59,751 nt of DNA from Candidatus Calescibacteriota bacterium. GTDB lineage: Bacteria; CAIJMQ01; JAADFP01. How positions within the stretch are numbered: position 1 is the first letter of the stretch; each line of letters opens with the position of its first letter. Below, piece by piece: positions 43,136 to 52,007 of this stretch. Location: positions 1 through 59,751 of the forward strand of contig JAGGYA010000023.1 of assembly GCA_021162785.1 (NCBI GenBank), given 5' to 3'. The notes beneath the pieces are model-generated. The model searched no databases. It had not been told where the DNA came from and saw nothing but the letters and a program-made list of their open reading frames with translations. A program made the translations under genes and the position numbers.

Positions 43136-45696
43136 TGCAGGATAATTTCTCCCGAGAAATCCACTTTTTCTCTTCTACTTTTATCATTTTCCATTACAAA
43201 CTCAAGTACTCTGCCACTCCAAAACAAAGGAGAATTTTTTATTATAACCCAGGAAACTGAACCTCGAAAAGTAAGGGAGGGTAAACCTTTACCTACCACT
43301 TTCACCTTTTCTCTTCCTTCCTTTACAAGCATCCATTCCTGGGTAAATTCAGGGAAGTTACCCCTTTCATCCGGAAGAATATACTGGGAATACTCTTTCC
43401 TAAGCATTAAAGAAAAATGTATTTCTTCCCAGTCCTCCTCTGGGGTCTCTATTTCTGCCTTGAATTTTACTCTATCACCTTTTACTTCAAGAAATACTTT
43501 ACTTTTACGGTAAGGAAACTCCAGTCCTTTCCCTTCTATTACCATCATCTCTTCATTAATTTCCTTTACTTCCCAAAGGGACTTAAAAGATTCTTCCCAC
43601 TCACCTTTCCGTTTAATACTCCAGTAAAGACCCCAGGAACCTGTAATTTCTCCTTCTTTAAAGAAAATCCTTCCTCGCCCATCCTTCCAAACAAAAGAAA
43701 GCCTTCCCTTTCTAATGGAAAATTCCTTTTTCTCCCTTTCTCTTTTTCTTTTTCTCTCTAACTCTCTTATCTCCATAATCTTTTCTTCCTCTCCTATATA
43801 GAGTATCCCCTCAAAAAGTCGGTGATACCCAGGAAGGAACTTGATACTTGAAGGTAGGAAAAACTGCAGGATACCAGAATCTTTCTCTTTCTGCACCACT
43901 CCAAATAAATTCTCTGGATAAATAACCCTTAAGAGAAGTGAAGGAACCTTCTTCCCCTCCACTCCCATAATTGGTGTAATCAAAGAAGGAAGAGAAAGCC
44001 AGAAAGAATCTGGTGCATTGGAAAATTCCCCTTCCCCTTCCAGAGTGAACCAATTTGAATAAACAGGGGAAAGATTCAAAATAATCCTGGGTTTGGAAAT
44101 CTCTATTGGACGAAAATTATTTAAAAAAAGCCACCACCAGATCTCTTCTTCTCTTTTCTTCCAGGAAAATTCCATCCAGAAGGGGAATCTTTTTAAGGAA
44201 AACCTCACCTTCCCATCCTCCTCCCAGACATATTCCTCCCTTTTAAAAAGGTCAACCAGATATTCCTTACCATTAATGGAAAAACCTGCAGAGAAACCTC
44301 CTTTACCTGTAAGCTCTTTCCCTTCCCATTGAAGGGAAATATATTCTTTAGGAACTACAATTTTAGCCTCTGATTTTTCAATTTCAGGGATTCTGAACTT
44401 TAAATTTAAATCTCCTGCTTCCCTTTTCTCCCAAAAAATTGCCTTTCCCTCACCATCTTCCCCCTCGCTAAATAAACGAATTCTATCCACTGGTTGATAA
44501 ACCGTTATTTCCCATGAAGGTAGATCTTGGAGGAAGGATTTTAGAAAAATAGGGGGAAAAGAATCTTTTATTTGTTCTATTTCCTTCCATTCTTCGCTTC
44601 GGATGGAGGGAAAATAAATCTCTATAGGCCTTTCAATTTTGGAGTAATTTTCCTGCCAGACCATACCTACCTGAAAACTCTCCACCTCCACCTTTTTCTG
44701 AACAAAATTCTTTATTCTCCACAACCATTCGTAACCATTGAGAAAGGAAATCCTCCATTCCTGAATTACCGGGAAAGCAAAAAACTTACCCCGTGCTACG
44801 ATCTCATTATCGCTTTTTCTTTCAACTTCCCATTCCTGATGATATGAGACATGAATTTCTTTCTCTTTCATGAAAGTGGTGTAACCGCCGGTAAGAGTGG
44901 TTAGCAATTTATCCTTCCAAAAAAGGAAGACTCGTCCCTGATTGAACACAAGTTTCAAATCCCCCCTTTCTATGACTTCTCTTTCTTTTTCCTTACCGGA
45001 AAGAGTTACATAGGTTTTGATTATTTCTCTTGCTTCTCCATCGGAAATTATTCTCCCTTTATCCAACCAGATGGCTCGTGAACAAAGCCTCTCCGCCAAA
45101 GCAGGAGAGTGAGTAACCAGAATTAAAGTAATTCCTTTTTCTTTCATTTCCATTAACTTATCCACACATTTTTTCTGAAAATGGATATCCCCTACACTTA
45201 AAATATCATCCACTAAAAAAATATCTGGATCTGTATGGACAGCTATGGAAAAAGCCAGCCGAATAAACATCCCCTCTGAATATGTCTTCAAGGGTGCATA
45301 TAAATAATCTCCTAAGGAGGCAAACCTTTCTATCTCCGAGATTTTTCCCCGAATCTCTTCCCGAGAAAATCCAAAAAGACTTCCCTGAAGAAAAATATTC
45401 TCAAGTCCAGTAGACTCAGGTTGAAATCCAGCCCCTGCCTCAAATAGTGTCCTCACCTTACCTTCTACTTTCACTTTACCTCGGTCAGGTTGAATAATCC
45501 CAGCAATAACTTTAAGTAAGGTGCTTTTCCCTGCGCCATTGTCCCCCAGGATGCACACACTTTCTCCCTTTTCCACTTCCAAAGAATCTATCTCCAGAGC
45601 TTTAACAGTTTTCCATATCCTTTTCTTTCCTGGATATAAAAAGGGGGTTAGATAAGTAACCACTATATCCTTCAAACTTACTATTTTCTTCTTCAT
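43132..45696 (-). CDS. wzt: Polysaccharide ABC exporter ATPase (Wzt) with a giant C-terminal extension
   Basis: Residues 1-235 are a Wzt/TagH-type ATPase with Walker A GDNGAGKST (51-59), a signature reading YSEGM (139-143), Walker B IFLVDDIL (159-166), an SVGD D-loop and the switch His196. The residue after the Walker B Asp is Asp164, where most ABC ATPases have the catalytic Glu. Wzt tails are usually 150-250 residues and bind the glycan end. Here the tail is about 620 residues and appears to hold three related beta-rich modules (about 246-400, 452-600, 664-845). Each has a W-x-GK/G-RI-type strand, and the last two have an LSPxYxxWFT-like segment. It is coupled to the permease upstream and a radical SAM gene downstream. 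Confidence 0.9.
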   Translation of the reverse strand: MKKKIVSLKDIVVTYLTPFLYPGKKRIWKTVKALEIDSLEVEKGESVCILGDNGAGKSTLLKVIAGIIQPDRGKVKVEGKVRTLFEAGAGFQPESTGLENIFLQGSLFGFSREEIRGKISEIERFASLGDYLYAPLKTYSEGMFIRLAFSIAVHTDPDIFLVDDILSVGDIHFQKKCVDKLMEMKEKGITLILVTHSPALAERLCSRAIWLDKGRIISDGEAREIIKTYVTLSGKEKEREVIERGDLKLVFNQGRVFLFWKDKLLTTLTGGYTTFMKEKEIHVSYHQEWEVERKSDNEIVARGKFFAFPVIQEWRISFLNGYEWLWRIKNFVQKKVEVESFQVGMVWQENYSKIERPIEIYFPSIRSEEWKEIEQIKDSFPPIFLKSFLQDLPSWEITVYQPVDRIRLFSEGEDGEGKAIFWEKREAGDLNLKFRIPEIEKSEAKIVVPKEYISLQWEGKELTGKGGFSAGFSINGKEYLVDLFKREEYVWEEDGKVRFSLKRFPFWMEFSWKKREEEIWWWLFLNNFRPIEISKPRIILNLSPVYSNWFTLEGEGEFSNAPDSFWLSLPSLITPIMGVEGKKVPSLLLRVIYPENLFGVVQKEKDSGILQFFLPSSIKFLPGYHRLFEGILYIGEEEKIMEIRELERKRKREREKKEFSIRKGRLSFVWKDGRGRIFFKEGEITGSWGLYWSIKRKGEWEESFKSLWEVKEINEEMMVIEGKGLEFPYRKSKVFLEVKGDRVKFKAEIETPEEDWEEIHFSLMLRKEYSQYILPDERGNFPEFTQEWMLVKEGREKVKVVGKGLPSLTFRGSVSWVIIKNSPLFWSGRVLEFVMENDKSRREKVDFSGEIILQ

Positions 45697-46463
45697 AAAC
45701 GTTTTATAGCTTCATTTATCTTTCTTTCAAAGGTTACAACACCCAAACCAAAGAAAATCATCATATTGAGAATTGCAAGACCCAACCAACCAGGGGAAGG
45801 GAATTTCCCTTCATAAAGGAGTTTTTGAAAAGTTATTACAAAAGGAGTCATTGGATTGAATAAAAGCCAGTTGCGATAAGGAAGGGGAACAAATGAAAGA
45901 GTGTAGAATATGGGAGTCAACCAAAACCAGAAGAGAAGAACTAAAGAGACAAGATGTCCAGTATCTCGGAAGAAAACATGGAGCCAGCATAAAAACAAAC
46001 ACCATCCAGTGGTAAAAAGGAAGAAAAGGAAGAGGAATAAAGGAAGGGAAAATAAACAAATAAACGAAGGTTTGAAGAAAAGAAAAGCAGGGAGAATAAC
46101 TGTAAATCCAAAAAGGAAATTAAGGAAATTGGCTCCACTTCTTGAAAATGGGATGAGGACAGGGGAGAAAGTAAATTGTTTCAGAAGTGTAGCGGAACTC
46201 AAAAGAATGTAGCAGGATTCCTGAATTGTTTGTGAAAAATACATCCAGGGTAAAAGACCGGAAAGCACAAAAAGGGGATAGCGGGACAGATTTATTTTGG
46301 CTATCTTTCCAAATATTAAAGAAATCACACCTGCAAGAATAAGAGGGGTTATGAAAGCCCAGGCAATTCCAAGGACAGAACCAATGTATTTTTCTTTAAG
46401 AAATCTCCAGGAAAGGGCAAATAAATACTTTCTCTCTTTCCACAGAGTTTTTAAAGTCTGCAT
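45693..46463 (-). CDS. wzm: Polysaccharide ABC exporter permease (ABC-2 family, Wzm)
   Basis: The 256-residue membrane protein begins with the family pattern LSWRFLKEKYIGSVLGIAWAF and has about six helices. FVLSGLLPWMYFSQTIQESC and the C-terminal LFNPMTPFVITFQKLLYEGKFPS are typical of Wzm/TagG permeases that export undecaprenyl-PP-linked polysaccharide. It shares a 4-bp overlap with wzt and its start overlaps the flavoprotein gene by 13 bp. A GGGAG site precedes the ATG. Confidence 0.94.
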   Translation of the reverse strand: MQTLKTLWKERKYLFALSWRFLKEKYIGSVLGIAWAFITPLILAGVISLIFGKIAKINLSRYPLFVLSGLLPWMYFSQTIQESCYILLSSATLLKQFTFSPVLIPFSRSGANFLNFLFGFTVILPAFLFFKPSFICLFSLPLFLFLFFLFTTGWCLFLCWLHVFFRDTGHLVSLVLLFWFWLTPIFYTLSFVPLPYRNWLLFNPMTPFVITFQKLLYEGKFPSPGWLGLAILNMMIFFGLGVVTFERKINEAIKRL

Positions 46464-47722
46464 TTCTCCCTAATCCTTTTTGCTATTTCCTCACCTTCCT
46501 TTATGCAATCTTCTATGGAAAAGTAATTCCAGCTTCCAAATCTCCCCCCTAAGTAAACATCGTGAGCCTCCATAAAAGAGAAAAGTTCTTCCAATTCATT
46601 TCTATTTCCTAAGAATAACGGGTATGCATACTTTATTTCCACAGGGTGTATAGCTTTAAGTTGGGAGTGTTTCTTAATTATACCCACCTTTTCCAGGTCT
46701 TCTATTACCCGCTCTAAAAGATCATTAGAATATGATGTATTTGCCAGTTCTACATAAAGGGAAAAGTGCCCCTTGGGAGCCAAAGTGGGAGAAATTTGAG
46801 TATAAAAACCCACTCGGAAAAATGAAAAACTTCCCTCGGGAAAGTAAATCCAGTGATATCCAGTCTCAGCTTTTCCTTCCACTCCCAAATTTATACATAG
46901 TATGGAGTTGGTATAAAGCTTCTCTTTTAATCTATATGGGAGCTTAGGAAAAGCCATTTCCAAGAATTCTTTAAGTGGAACAGTGGAAACCAGAAAATCA
47001 TAAATCAATTCTTCTCCATTATTTAGAACCACAGTTTTTTCCTCCCATTTTATGCGAACAACCCTTTTCCCCACCAAAATATTGAGATTATTTTCCTTCC
47101 AGCATTTAAAAAAAGTTTCAATTCCTCCTTCCTTAGGATAGTAGAAAACCCTGTTATAACCTACCGCAAAAACTCTCGGATTCTGGAAACCCTTTAGAAT
47201 ATCCATAACTTTATCTTCAGGGAAAAACCGGGAAATCTCTTTATAAGGTATGAGAGATATATCCAATCCAAAGAGTTTCTCAAAATAAGGCTGGAAGAAA
47301 ATATGGAAAAGCGTCTTTCCATATGAAGAAACTAAAAACTCTTTTAAAGACTCAGATTTTCCCTTCTTACCCCATCTTTCGATTAGTATTTCCGAAAGAA
47401 TACGAGTAGAAATTCGGGGAGGGAGTCTGCACAAATTTCTCTGTAAAGGAAAGGGAATTAACCTTTCTCTAAAGTAAATACCTGCCCTTTTTTCATAACG
47501 CCGTAAAATATCCCCACATTTCGAAAGGACCTTCCTTTCCATCTCAGGAGAATGGAAGTGAAGAAAATGAGCATCACTATCAAAAGTAAACCCATTTATT
47601 TGGAAAGACTTCAAAAGTCCACCTGGCCTTCCCTCTTTTTCTATTATTACTACAGGGAAAGGTAGATTGCCTGCTACTGTAACACCTGTTATTCCTCCCC
47701 CCACTATAATTCCCTTCCTCAT
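46451..47722 (-). CDS. FAD-dependent oxidoreductase, UDP-galactopyranose-mutase-like
   Basis: From ATG 47722 (MRKGIIVGGGITGVTVAGNL) the protein has 423 residues and an ATGA overlap with the upstream WecA-like gene. A 52-codon upstream extension lies inside that gene and is rejected. The dinucleotide motif GGGITG, then EKEGRPGGLLKSF, and SDAHFLHFHSPEM (in the place where UDP-galactopyranose mutases have GPHIFHT) suggest the mutase/protoporphyrinogen-oxidase-like flavoprotein group. It may interconvert ring forms of a nucleotide sugar for the exported glycan. True Glf activity is not established. Confidence 0.72.
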   Translation of the reverse strand: MRKGIIVGGGITGVTVAGNLPFPVVIIEKEGRPGGLLKSFQINGFTFDSDAHFLHFHSPEMERKVLSKCGDILRRYEKRAGIYFRERLIPFPLQRNLCRLPPRISTRILSEILIERWGKKGKSESLKEFLVSSYGKTLFHIFFQPYFEKLFGLDISLIPYKEISRFFPEDKVMDILKGFQNPRVFAVGYNRVFYYPKEGGIETFFKCWKENNLNILVGKRVVRIKWEEKTVVLNNGEELIYDFLVSTVPLKEFLEMAFPKLPYRLKEKLYTNSILCINLGVEGKAETGYHWIYFPEGSFSFFRVGFYTQISPTLAPKGHFSLYVELANTSYSNDLLERVIEDLEKVGIIKKHSQLKAIHPVEIKYAYPLFLGNRNELEELFSFMEAHDVYLGGRFGSWNYFSIEDCIKEGEEIAKRIREKCRL

Positions 47723-48675
47723 CTCAATACTTTTTTTAATAATACCCCCAAAAATGCACCGAGAAAAGTAAGATAGAATAAAGAAAAAATATTTTCCATG
47801 CGTGTAATCAGCACACCTGAAAAGGTTAGTATCCCACTTAATATCCCCATGAAACTCACCACCTTCCTCACTCCCCACCCTTTCTTTAAAAGCACAAGTG
47901 CCATATGGTCTTCACTTTTACGGTATATGGGCCTTTTTTGGGAAATCCTTCTTATGACCAAATAAAAAGTATCTATAAGGGGTAATCCCAAGAGTAGCAA
48001 TGGAGTAACCAATGCGATTTCCCTTCCTGGAGGAGCAAAACTCAATGGGAAAACAAGAAATGAAAGGAGAAACCCCATTAGATAACTACCAGCATTACCC
48101 AAGAAAAGAGATGCAGGTGGGAAATTGTAGAAAAGAAAAGAGAAAAGGTAAGAAAGTAGGACACCTGAAACAAGGAATACGGAGGAATTCCCATTCCATT
48201 TTGAGACTATCATAATACCCAAAAAAGGGAAAATACCTACCACTGGAGCAAGACCATCAAGTATATCTAAGAAATTAAAAGCATTGGTAATACCAATAAT
48301 CCATAAAAAGGTTATAAGGTAATTAAGAAAACTGGGAATTCGTCCAATAGTTGTATGAAGTGACCCTGCCATAACCAAAAAAGCAGAAACTGACTGTAAA
48401 AATAATTTGGGTAGAGGAGAAAGTTCAAGAAAATCATCCAGAATTCCCATAAAGAATACTATCATTGCACCTGCTATCACCCACAAACTAAATTGTGAGT
48501 ACCATAGGGAAAAAATTGTGAGTGGGAAAAGAAGCCATCCTCCAGTCAAAGGAATTCCTTCTCTGCTACCTACTATAAGGGAAGGTTTACTCACCCAGGA
48601 AAGGTAAATCCCTAATTTTTTCAGAAAGAAAAGAGAAAGGAGGGATATAAAAAATACCGCAAAAAATAAAAGCAT
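47719..48675 (-). CDS. WecA/TagO-like polyprenyl-phosphate sugar-1-phosphate transferase
   Basis: The 318-residue protein has about ten membrane helices and the MraY/WecA order of motifs: LTGGWLLFP, MGILDDFLEL (D80-D81), NAFNFLDILDGLA (D137, D140), and LFLGNAGSYLMGF. Such enzymes start lipid-linked glycans by transferring HexNAc-1-phosphate to undecaprenyl phosphate. Two departures stand out. Asn194 replaces the Asp of the usual GDxGS motif, and the last loop reads SEDHMALVLLKKG rather than a His cluster. The gene shares one base with the GT4 stop and four with the flavoprotein start. Confidence 0.88.
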   Translation of the reverse strand: MLLFFAVFFISLLSLFFLKKLGIYLSWVSKPSLIVGSREGIPLTGGWLLFPLTIFSLWYSQFSLWVIAGAMIVFFMGILDDFLELSPLPKLFLQSVSAFLVMAGSLHTTIGRIPSFLNYLITFLWIIGITNAFNFLDILDGLAPVVGIFPFLGIMIVSKWNGNSSVFLVSGVLLSYLFSFLFYNFPPASLFLGNAGSYLMGFLLSFLVFPLSFAPPGREIALVTPLLLLGLPLIDTFYLVIRRISQKRPIYRKSEDHMALVLLKKGWGVRKVVSFMGILSGILTFSGVLITRMENIFSLFYLTFLGAFLGVLLKKVLR

Positions 48676-49805
48676 TATCCTTTCCCAGCCATGTAGAGGA
48701 GCTCTATCTTTTCTATCATATTTTTTATATCAAATTCTTCCCTATTTGTTATCCTTTTTGCTTTCTCCCCCATTTTCCTTCTCAAATTCTCCTCTACTAA
48801 AAGCTTCCTCACCCTTTCCGCAAGGAGATGCACATCCTTGGGGGGAATGAGAAAACCATTTTCTCCGTTTTTTATCATCTCCTTAATTCCATCCACTCCA
48901 TAGGCTACAGCAGGAATTCCTAAGGCAAAGGCTTCCAGCAAAGATTTGGGCAATCCTTCCCACAAAGAGGTTAATACAAAAACATCAAAAATGCGCATAA
49001 CTTCTTCAATATCTTCCCTCCAGCCCAGTAGGTAAAACCTCTCCTCTAATCCACCCCTCTTTATTTCCAATTCCAAAGCTTTCCTCAATTCCCCATCCCC
49101 TACCATTACAAAGGCGGTATTGGGGATTTTTAATAAAGTAGCCATTTTCACAAAATCCTTGAGATTTTTCTGCGGTTTGAAACAAGCCACAGTTCCTACC
49201 ACTTTTCCTTCTTTAATACCTAACTCCTTCTTTTTCCCCTCCCTCTCTATTTTTACCTTTTCAAATCGTCCAAACTCAATTCCATCACGTATCAAAATGT
49301 ATTTTTGACTCTCTCCAATTCCTGCATTTAATCCTTTTTTAATATCTTCCTGAGTTATGGCTATTAAACGGGTGGTTATTTTAGCAGTTATTCTCTCTAA
49401 AAAGGAGTAAAAAGACCGCAGAAAAAGGGATTGAAAACTGTGGAAAGGGAAACCATGAACAGTATGATAAATTAAAGGAACACCGCTTAGGTAAGCAGCC
49501 CATCTCCCCAGTATTCCAGCCTTGGAAGAGTGGGTGTGAACAATATCAGGCTTTATCTTTTTCAGTTCCTTAAAAAGAAGAAAAAAAGTAATAATATCCC
49601 AGAAGGGGTTGATTTCTCTACAAAAAGGGAAGTACTTGAGAGAAACTTGGTGTAGCTTTTCTGCTCTTTTACTCAAATAGCCGGGAGAAGTAAATAGAAA
49701 AACTCTATAATCTTTCTCAGCTAACTTTTCCACAGTGTAAAGAGTAGAAGTTTGAGCACCTCCGAACTCTAATTTAGTTATTATGTGCACTACCTTTCTC
49801 ATCAT
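48675..49805 (-). CDS. Glycosyltransferase family 4 (GT-B)
   Basis: The 376-residue enzyme begins VVHIITKLEFGGAQTSTLY, has the acceptor-domain HTHSSKAGILGRWAAYLSG and HTVHGFPFHSF segments, and carries the donor motif SLWEGLPKSLLEAFALGIPAVA with the E-x7-E pair. The early HTHSSKAG pattern is frequent in transferases that act early on lipid-linked glycans. Two adjacent ATG codons (49805, 49802) are possible starts. It lies 12 bp after the pilus genes and directly before the WecA-like gene, so it marks the switch from pilus to glycan genes in the same direction. Confidence 0.92.
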   Translation of the reverse strand: MMRKVVHIITKLEFGGAQTSTLYTVEKLAEKDYRVFLFTSPGYLSKRAEKLHQVSLKYFPFCREINPFWDIITFFLLFKELKKIKPDIVHTHSSKAGILGRWAAYLSGVPLIYHTVHGFPFHSFQSLFLRSFYSFLERITAKITTRLIAITQEDIKKGLNAGIGESQKYILIRDGIEFGRFEKVKIEREGKKKELGIKEGKVVGTVACFKPQKNLKDFVKMATLLKIPNTAFVMVGDGELRKALELEIKRGGLEERFYLLGWREDIEEVMRIFDVFVLTSLWEGLPKSLLEAFALGIPAVAYGVDGIKEMIKNGENGFLIPPKDVHLLAERVRKLLVEENLRRKMGEKAKRITNREEFDIKNMIEKIELLYMAGKG

Positions 49806-49817
49806 TTATAAGATAAC

Positions 49818-51080
49818 TTAATGGAGGGGAAGTTCTTGATAAGAAAGAACCTTTGCTTTTGTGAGAGGAGGTATGGTTACCCCAGGAGGTGGAAAAGGAG
49901 GGATCCATTGCTTATCGTGGACAATGTGCACTGAATCGTAAATTTTTTCCAGTTGAAATTCGTCAGAGAAGACACAGCCTTGGATTTGCACAGAATTATA
50001 TATTGCGCATGAACCATTCTCACCTAAGTATACTACTCCCCTAAGCACGGAAGAATTTATAATCTCAATTCTTTCTACTGCAATGAGTTGCCCTTCAACT
50101 ATTGAAGAATTGGCAACTCCAATACCTCGGGAGGAAAAGACAACCGTGAACTCTCCGGAAGGTATATAAGAGGGGTCACATTTTATTTGGGAGGAATTGG
50201 ATACATGAATCTCCCACCCCGAGATAATCTCATTAACATTTTGAATTTGGGAAAAGTTAATTACACTTATTCCTTCGGTAGAGATGATTCTGCCCGGTCC
50301 AATAATCTTCCCTCCATTCCTTACAATCACCTTCCCTTTAACTTTCTTAGTAGCACCGGCAAGATTGTAAGTTGTCCCATCCACTATTAAATCTGGGTCT
50401 CCATTTACCTCTGCATCATGAATTTTGTCATCGTAATAGGAAGTGTCCAAAGTGGGGTATGGAGGTGGAGGATCCGGACATATTCCCGGAGTATAGTTTC
50501 CCTCCCCACTTATTGTTCCCGTAGAGTACACCAATCCCGGGACTACTTCACAGCTGGGGCCAATGTAAATATCTCCATAAGCAAAAACATTCCCGGGTGC
50601 ATCACCTAAGCGGTGAACTGCCACACTGTTTAAGAGGGAGAAACTCCCCGAACGATCAGAATTTCCCCAAAATAGAGCGTAAGTTCTAAAGAGCTCACTT
50701 GGAGTTACACTGTGAAGCCATACTCTATACTTAAGCTTTCTCTTCCCCTTTGATACTCCTTGAGAAACAAAGGTAACTATTGTGTCCCCATCTACATTTT
50801 CTAATTCAGTGATATAAACGGAGTAGGTCCCCTTATCTAAGGATTCGTTCTCGAAAAGAACACCTGCTTTTTGTGAAGAAGGGTCCCTACATAATTTCCA
50901 AATAGCTCTCTCCGCACCAGCTTCTGCCAGATAAAGAGCATTAATTTCCCTCCCTTTTATAGTCACAGTTTGATAATATCCCTTTACTCCTATGGAGACT
51001 GCAAGACCAAATAGAACCAGAGCAAACATTAAAAAAAGAGCAAGGATACCAATAATCCCTTTCTCACTTTTTAAATTCAC
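49818..51080 (-). CDS. PilX-like secretion/pilus accessory protein with a beta-repeat body
   Basis: The GTG at 51080 (a GTGA overlap with the preceding gene) gives 420 residues. The N-terminus reads NLKSEKGIIGILALFLMFAL, a membrane helix lacking the usual prepilin Glu5 pattern, followed by LYLAEAGAERAIWKL. This AEAG-AxxA pattern is typical of PilX/GspK-like N-terminal domains. The body from about residue 160 is rich in short Val/Ile/Asn/Ser strands (IINSSVLRGVVYLGENGSC), suggesting a beta-solenoid. The longer ATG start at 51110 is less likely because it overlaps the upstream gene by 34 bp. Confidence 0.72.
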   Translation of the reverse strand: MNLKSEKGIIGILALFLMFALVLFGLAVSIGVKGYYQTVTIKGREINALYLAEAGAERAIWKLCRDPSSQKAGVLFENESLDKGTYSVYITELENVDGDTIVTFVSQGVSKGKRKLKYRVWLHSVTPSELFRTYALFWGNSDRSGSFSLLNSVAVHRLGDAPGNVFAYGDIYIGPSCEVVPGLVYSTGTISGEGNYTPGICPDPPPPYPTLDTSYYDDKIHDAEVNGDPDLIVDGTTYNLAGATKKVKGKVIVRNGGKIIGPGRIISTEGISVINFSQIQNVNEIISGWEIHVSNSSQIKCDPSYIPSGEFTVVFSSRGIGVANSSIVEGQLIAVERIEIINSSVLRGVVYLGENGSCAIYNSVQIQGCVFSDEFQLEKIYDSVHIVHDKQWIPPFPPPGVTIPPLTKAKVLSYQELPLH

Positions 51081-51610
51081 GGCCAATTCCTTAAATGAGC
51101 AGATGAACACAAGGAAAATTCTCGACCCGCTTCTCTTAATACCAAATTAATTTCTACAAGTGCTACTTCATTATATAAAAAAGGAGGAGTTAAAAGTTCA
51201 TTTTTATTATTTCGATATAAAAGGGAAAAACTCTCCACATTTCTGGCCATAACCCCTATCTTATCCCCCGCTCCACCTTCCCCCCAAACCTTCCTTAAAA
51301 GAATGGTTGAATTTTGGGGATCTAAGTAATAACTAACCCTTTCCGGTTCAATATGGGAGTCTTGAGGATTAACATCTACATCAATAGTTATTTTATTACT
51401 ATCCGCTTCATATATGCTCACTGCCTGCCTAATTTCTCTTACCATCTTCTCAATAGCAAAGAGTCCCGTTCTGGAAAGTCTTACATTCACATCTGCTTCC
51501 TCCCATTTTTTCAAGCCAATGGCAAAAGATAGGTACATACAGCCCAATACAATGATGCTAATAATTATGGAAATCATTATCTCTAAAAGAGTTACACCCT
51601 TTTTAGTCAT
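51077..51610 (-). CDS. Prepilin-like protein (GspJ/PilW type)
   Basis: The 177-residue protein has a type III signal: MTKKG then VTLLEIMISIIISI, with the cleavage Gly at 5 and Glu after four residues. The region after the helix (FAIEKMVREIRQAV, then a beta-rich domain) matches GspJ/PilW-like minor pseudopilins, which cap the pilus tip. It overlaps the preceding minor pilin by 8 bp and is followed by the PilX-like gene through a GTGA overlap. Confidence 0.82.
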   Translation of the reverse strand: MTKKGVTLLEIMISIIISIIVLGCMYLSFAIGLKKWEEADVNVRLSRTGLFAIEKMVREIRQAVSIYEADSNKITIDVDVNPQDSHIEPERVSYYLDPQNSTILLRKVWGEGGAGDKIGVMARNVESFSLLYRNNKNELLTPPFLYNEVALVEINLVLREAGREFSLCSSAHLRNWP

Positions 51611-51986
51611 GATTACTGAGATAAGTTACCGCAGTTAATCTCCTCAGTGCATTCTCTTCCCACCACTCTACACTAACTTCCACTTTTTTGTAATCTTTTA
51701 TAGAATCCCCATTTTCATCCACCCATTCCCACTTCACTCTCTTGATAGTCTTAGGGGGTATCCCCTTTACCTCTATAAAAGTATCCTGCCAGGAAGCATC
51801 CAGACCTCCGTAGCCAAGGTTTATTACTTCTTCCATCCCCTGCTGCAAAATCTCCTCTGCAACAATCCAAGACTTTGCTCTTTTGGAAAGTAAAGAAGAT
51901 ACATTTATTAACTCCAGCATAGCTATAAAGGCTAAGGAAATGATTAAAACAGCAATTAAAACCTCTATAATTGTAAATCCACGCAT
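51603..51986 (-). CDS. Prepilin-like protein (GspI/PilV type)
   Basis: The short prepilin (127 residues) begins MRG, then FTIIEVLIAVLIISLAFIAM. The cleavage Gly is at 3 and Glu follows at +5. AEEILQQGMEEVINLG resembles the helix after the signal in GspI/PilV. The order PilV-like, PilW-like, PilX-like is the usual minor-pilin order. It starts 21 bp after the GspG-like gene. Confidence 0.82.
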   Translation of the reverse strand: MRGFTIIEVLIAVLIISLAFIAMLELINVSSLLSKRAKSWIVAEEILQQGMEEVINLGYGGLDASWQDTFIEVKGIPPKTIKRVKWEWVDENGDSIKDYKKVEVSVEWWEENALRRLTAVTYLSNHD

Positions 51987-52007
51987 TACTCAGCCTCTTT
52001 TTGAAGA

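Noticed and set aside
47723-47878. 52-codon extension at the start of the flavoprotein gene
   Set aside because: It lies inside the WecA-like gene. The dinucleotide-binding motif begins three residues after ATG 47722, which has an ATGA overlap with the preceding stop.
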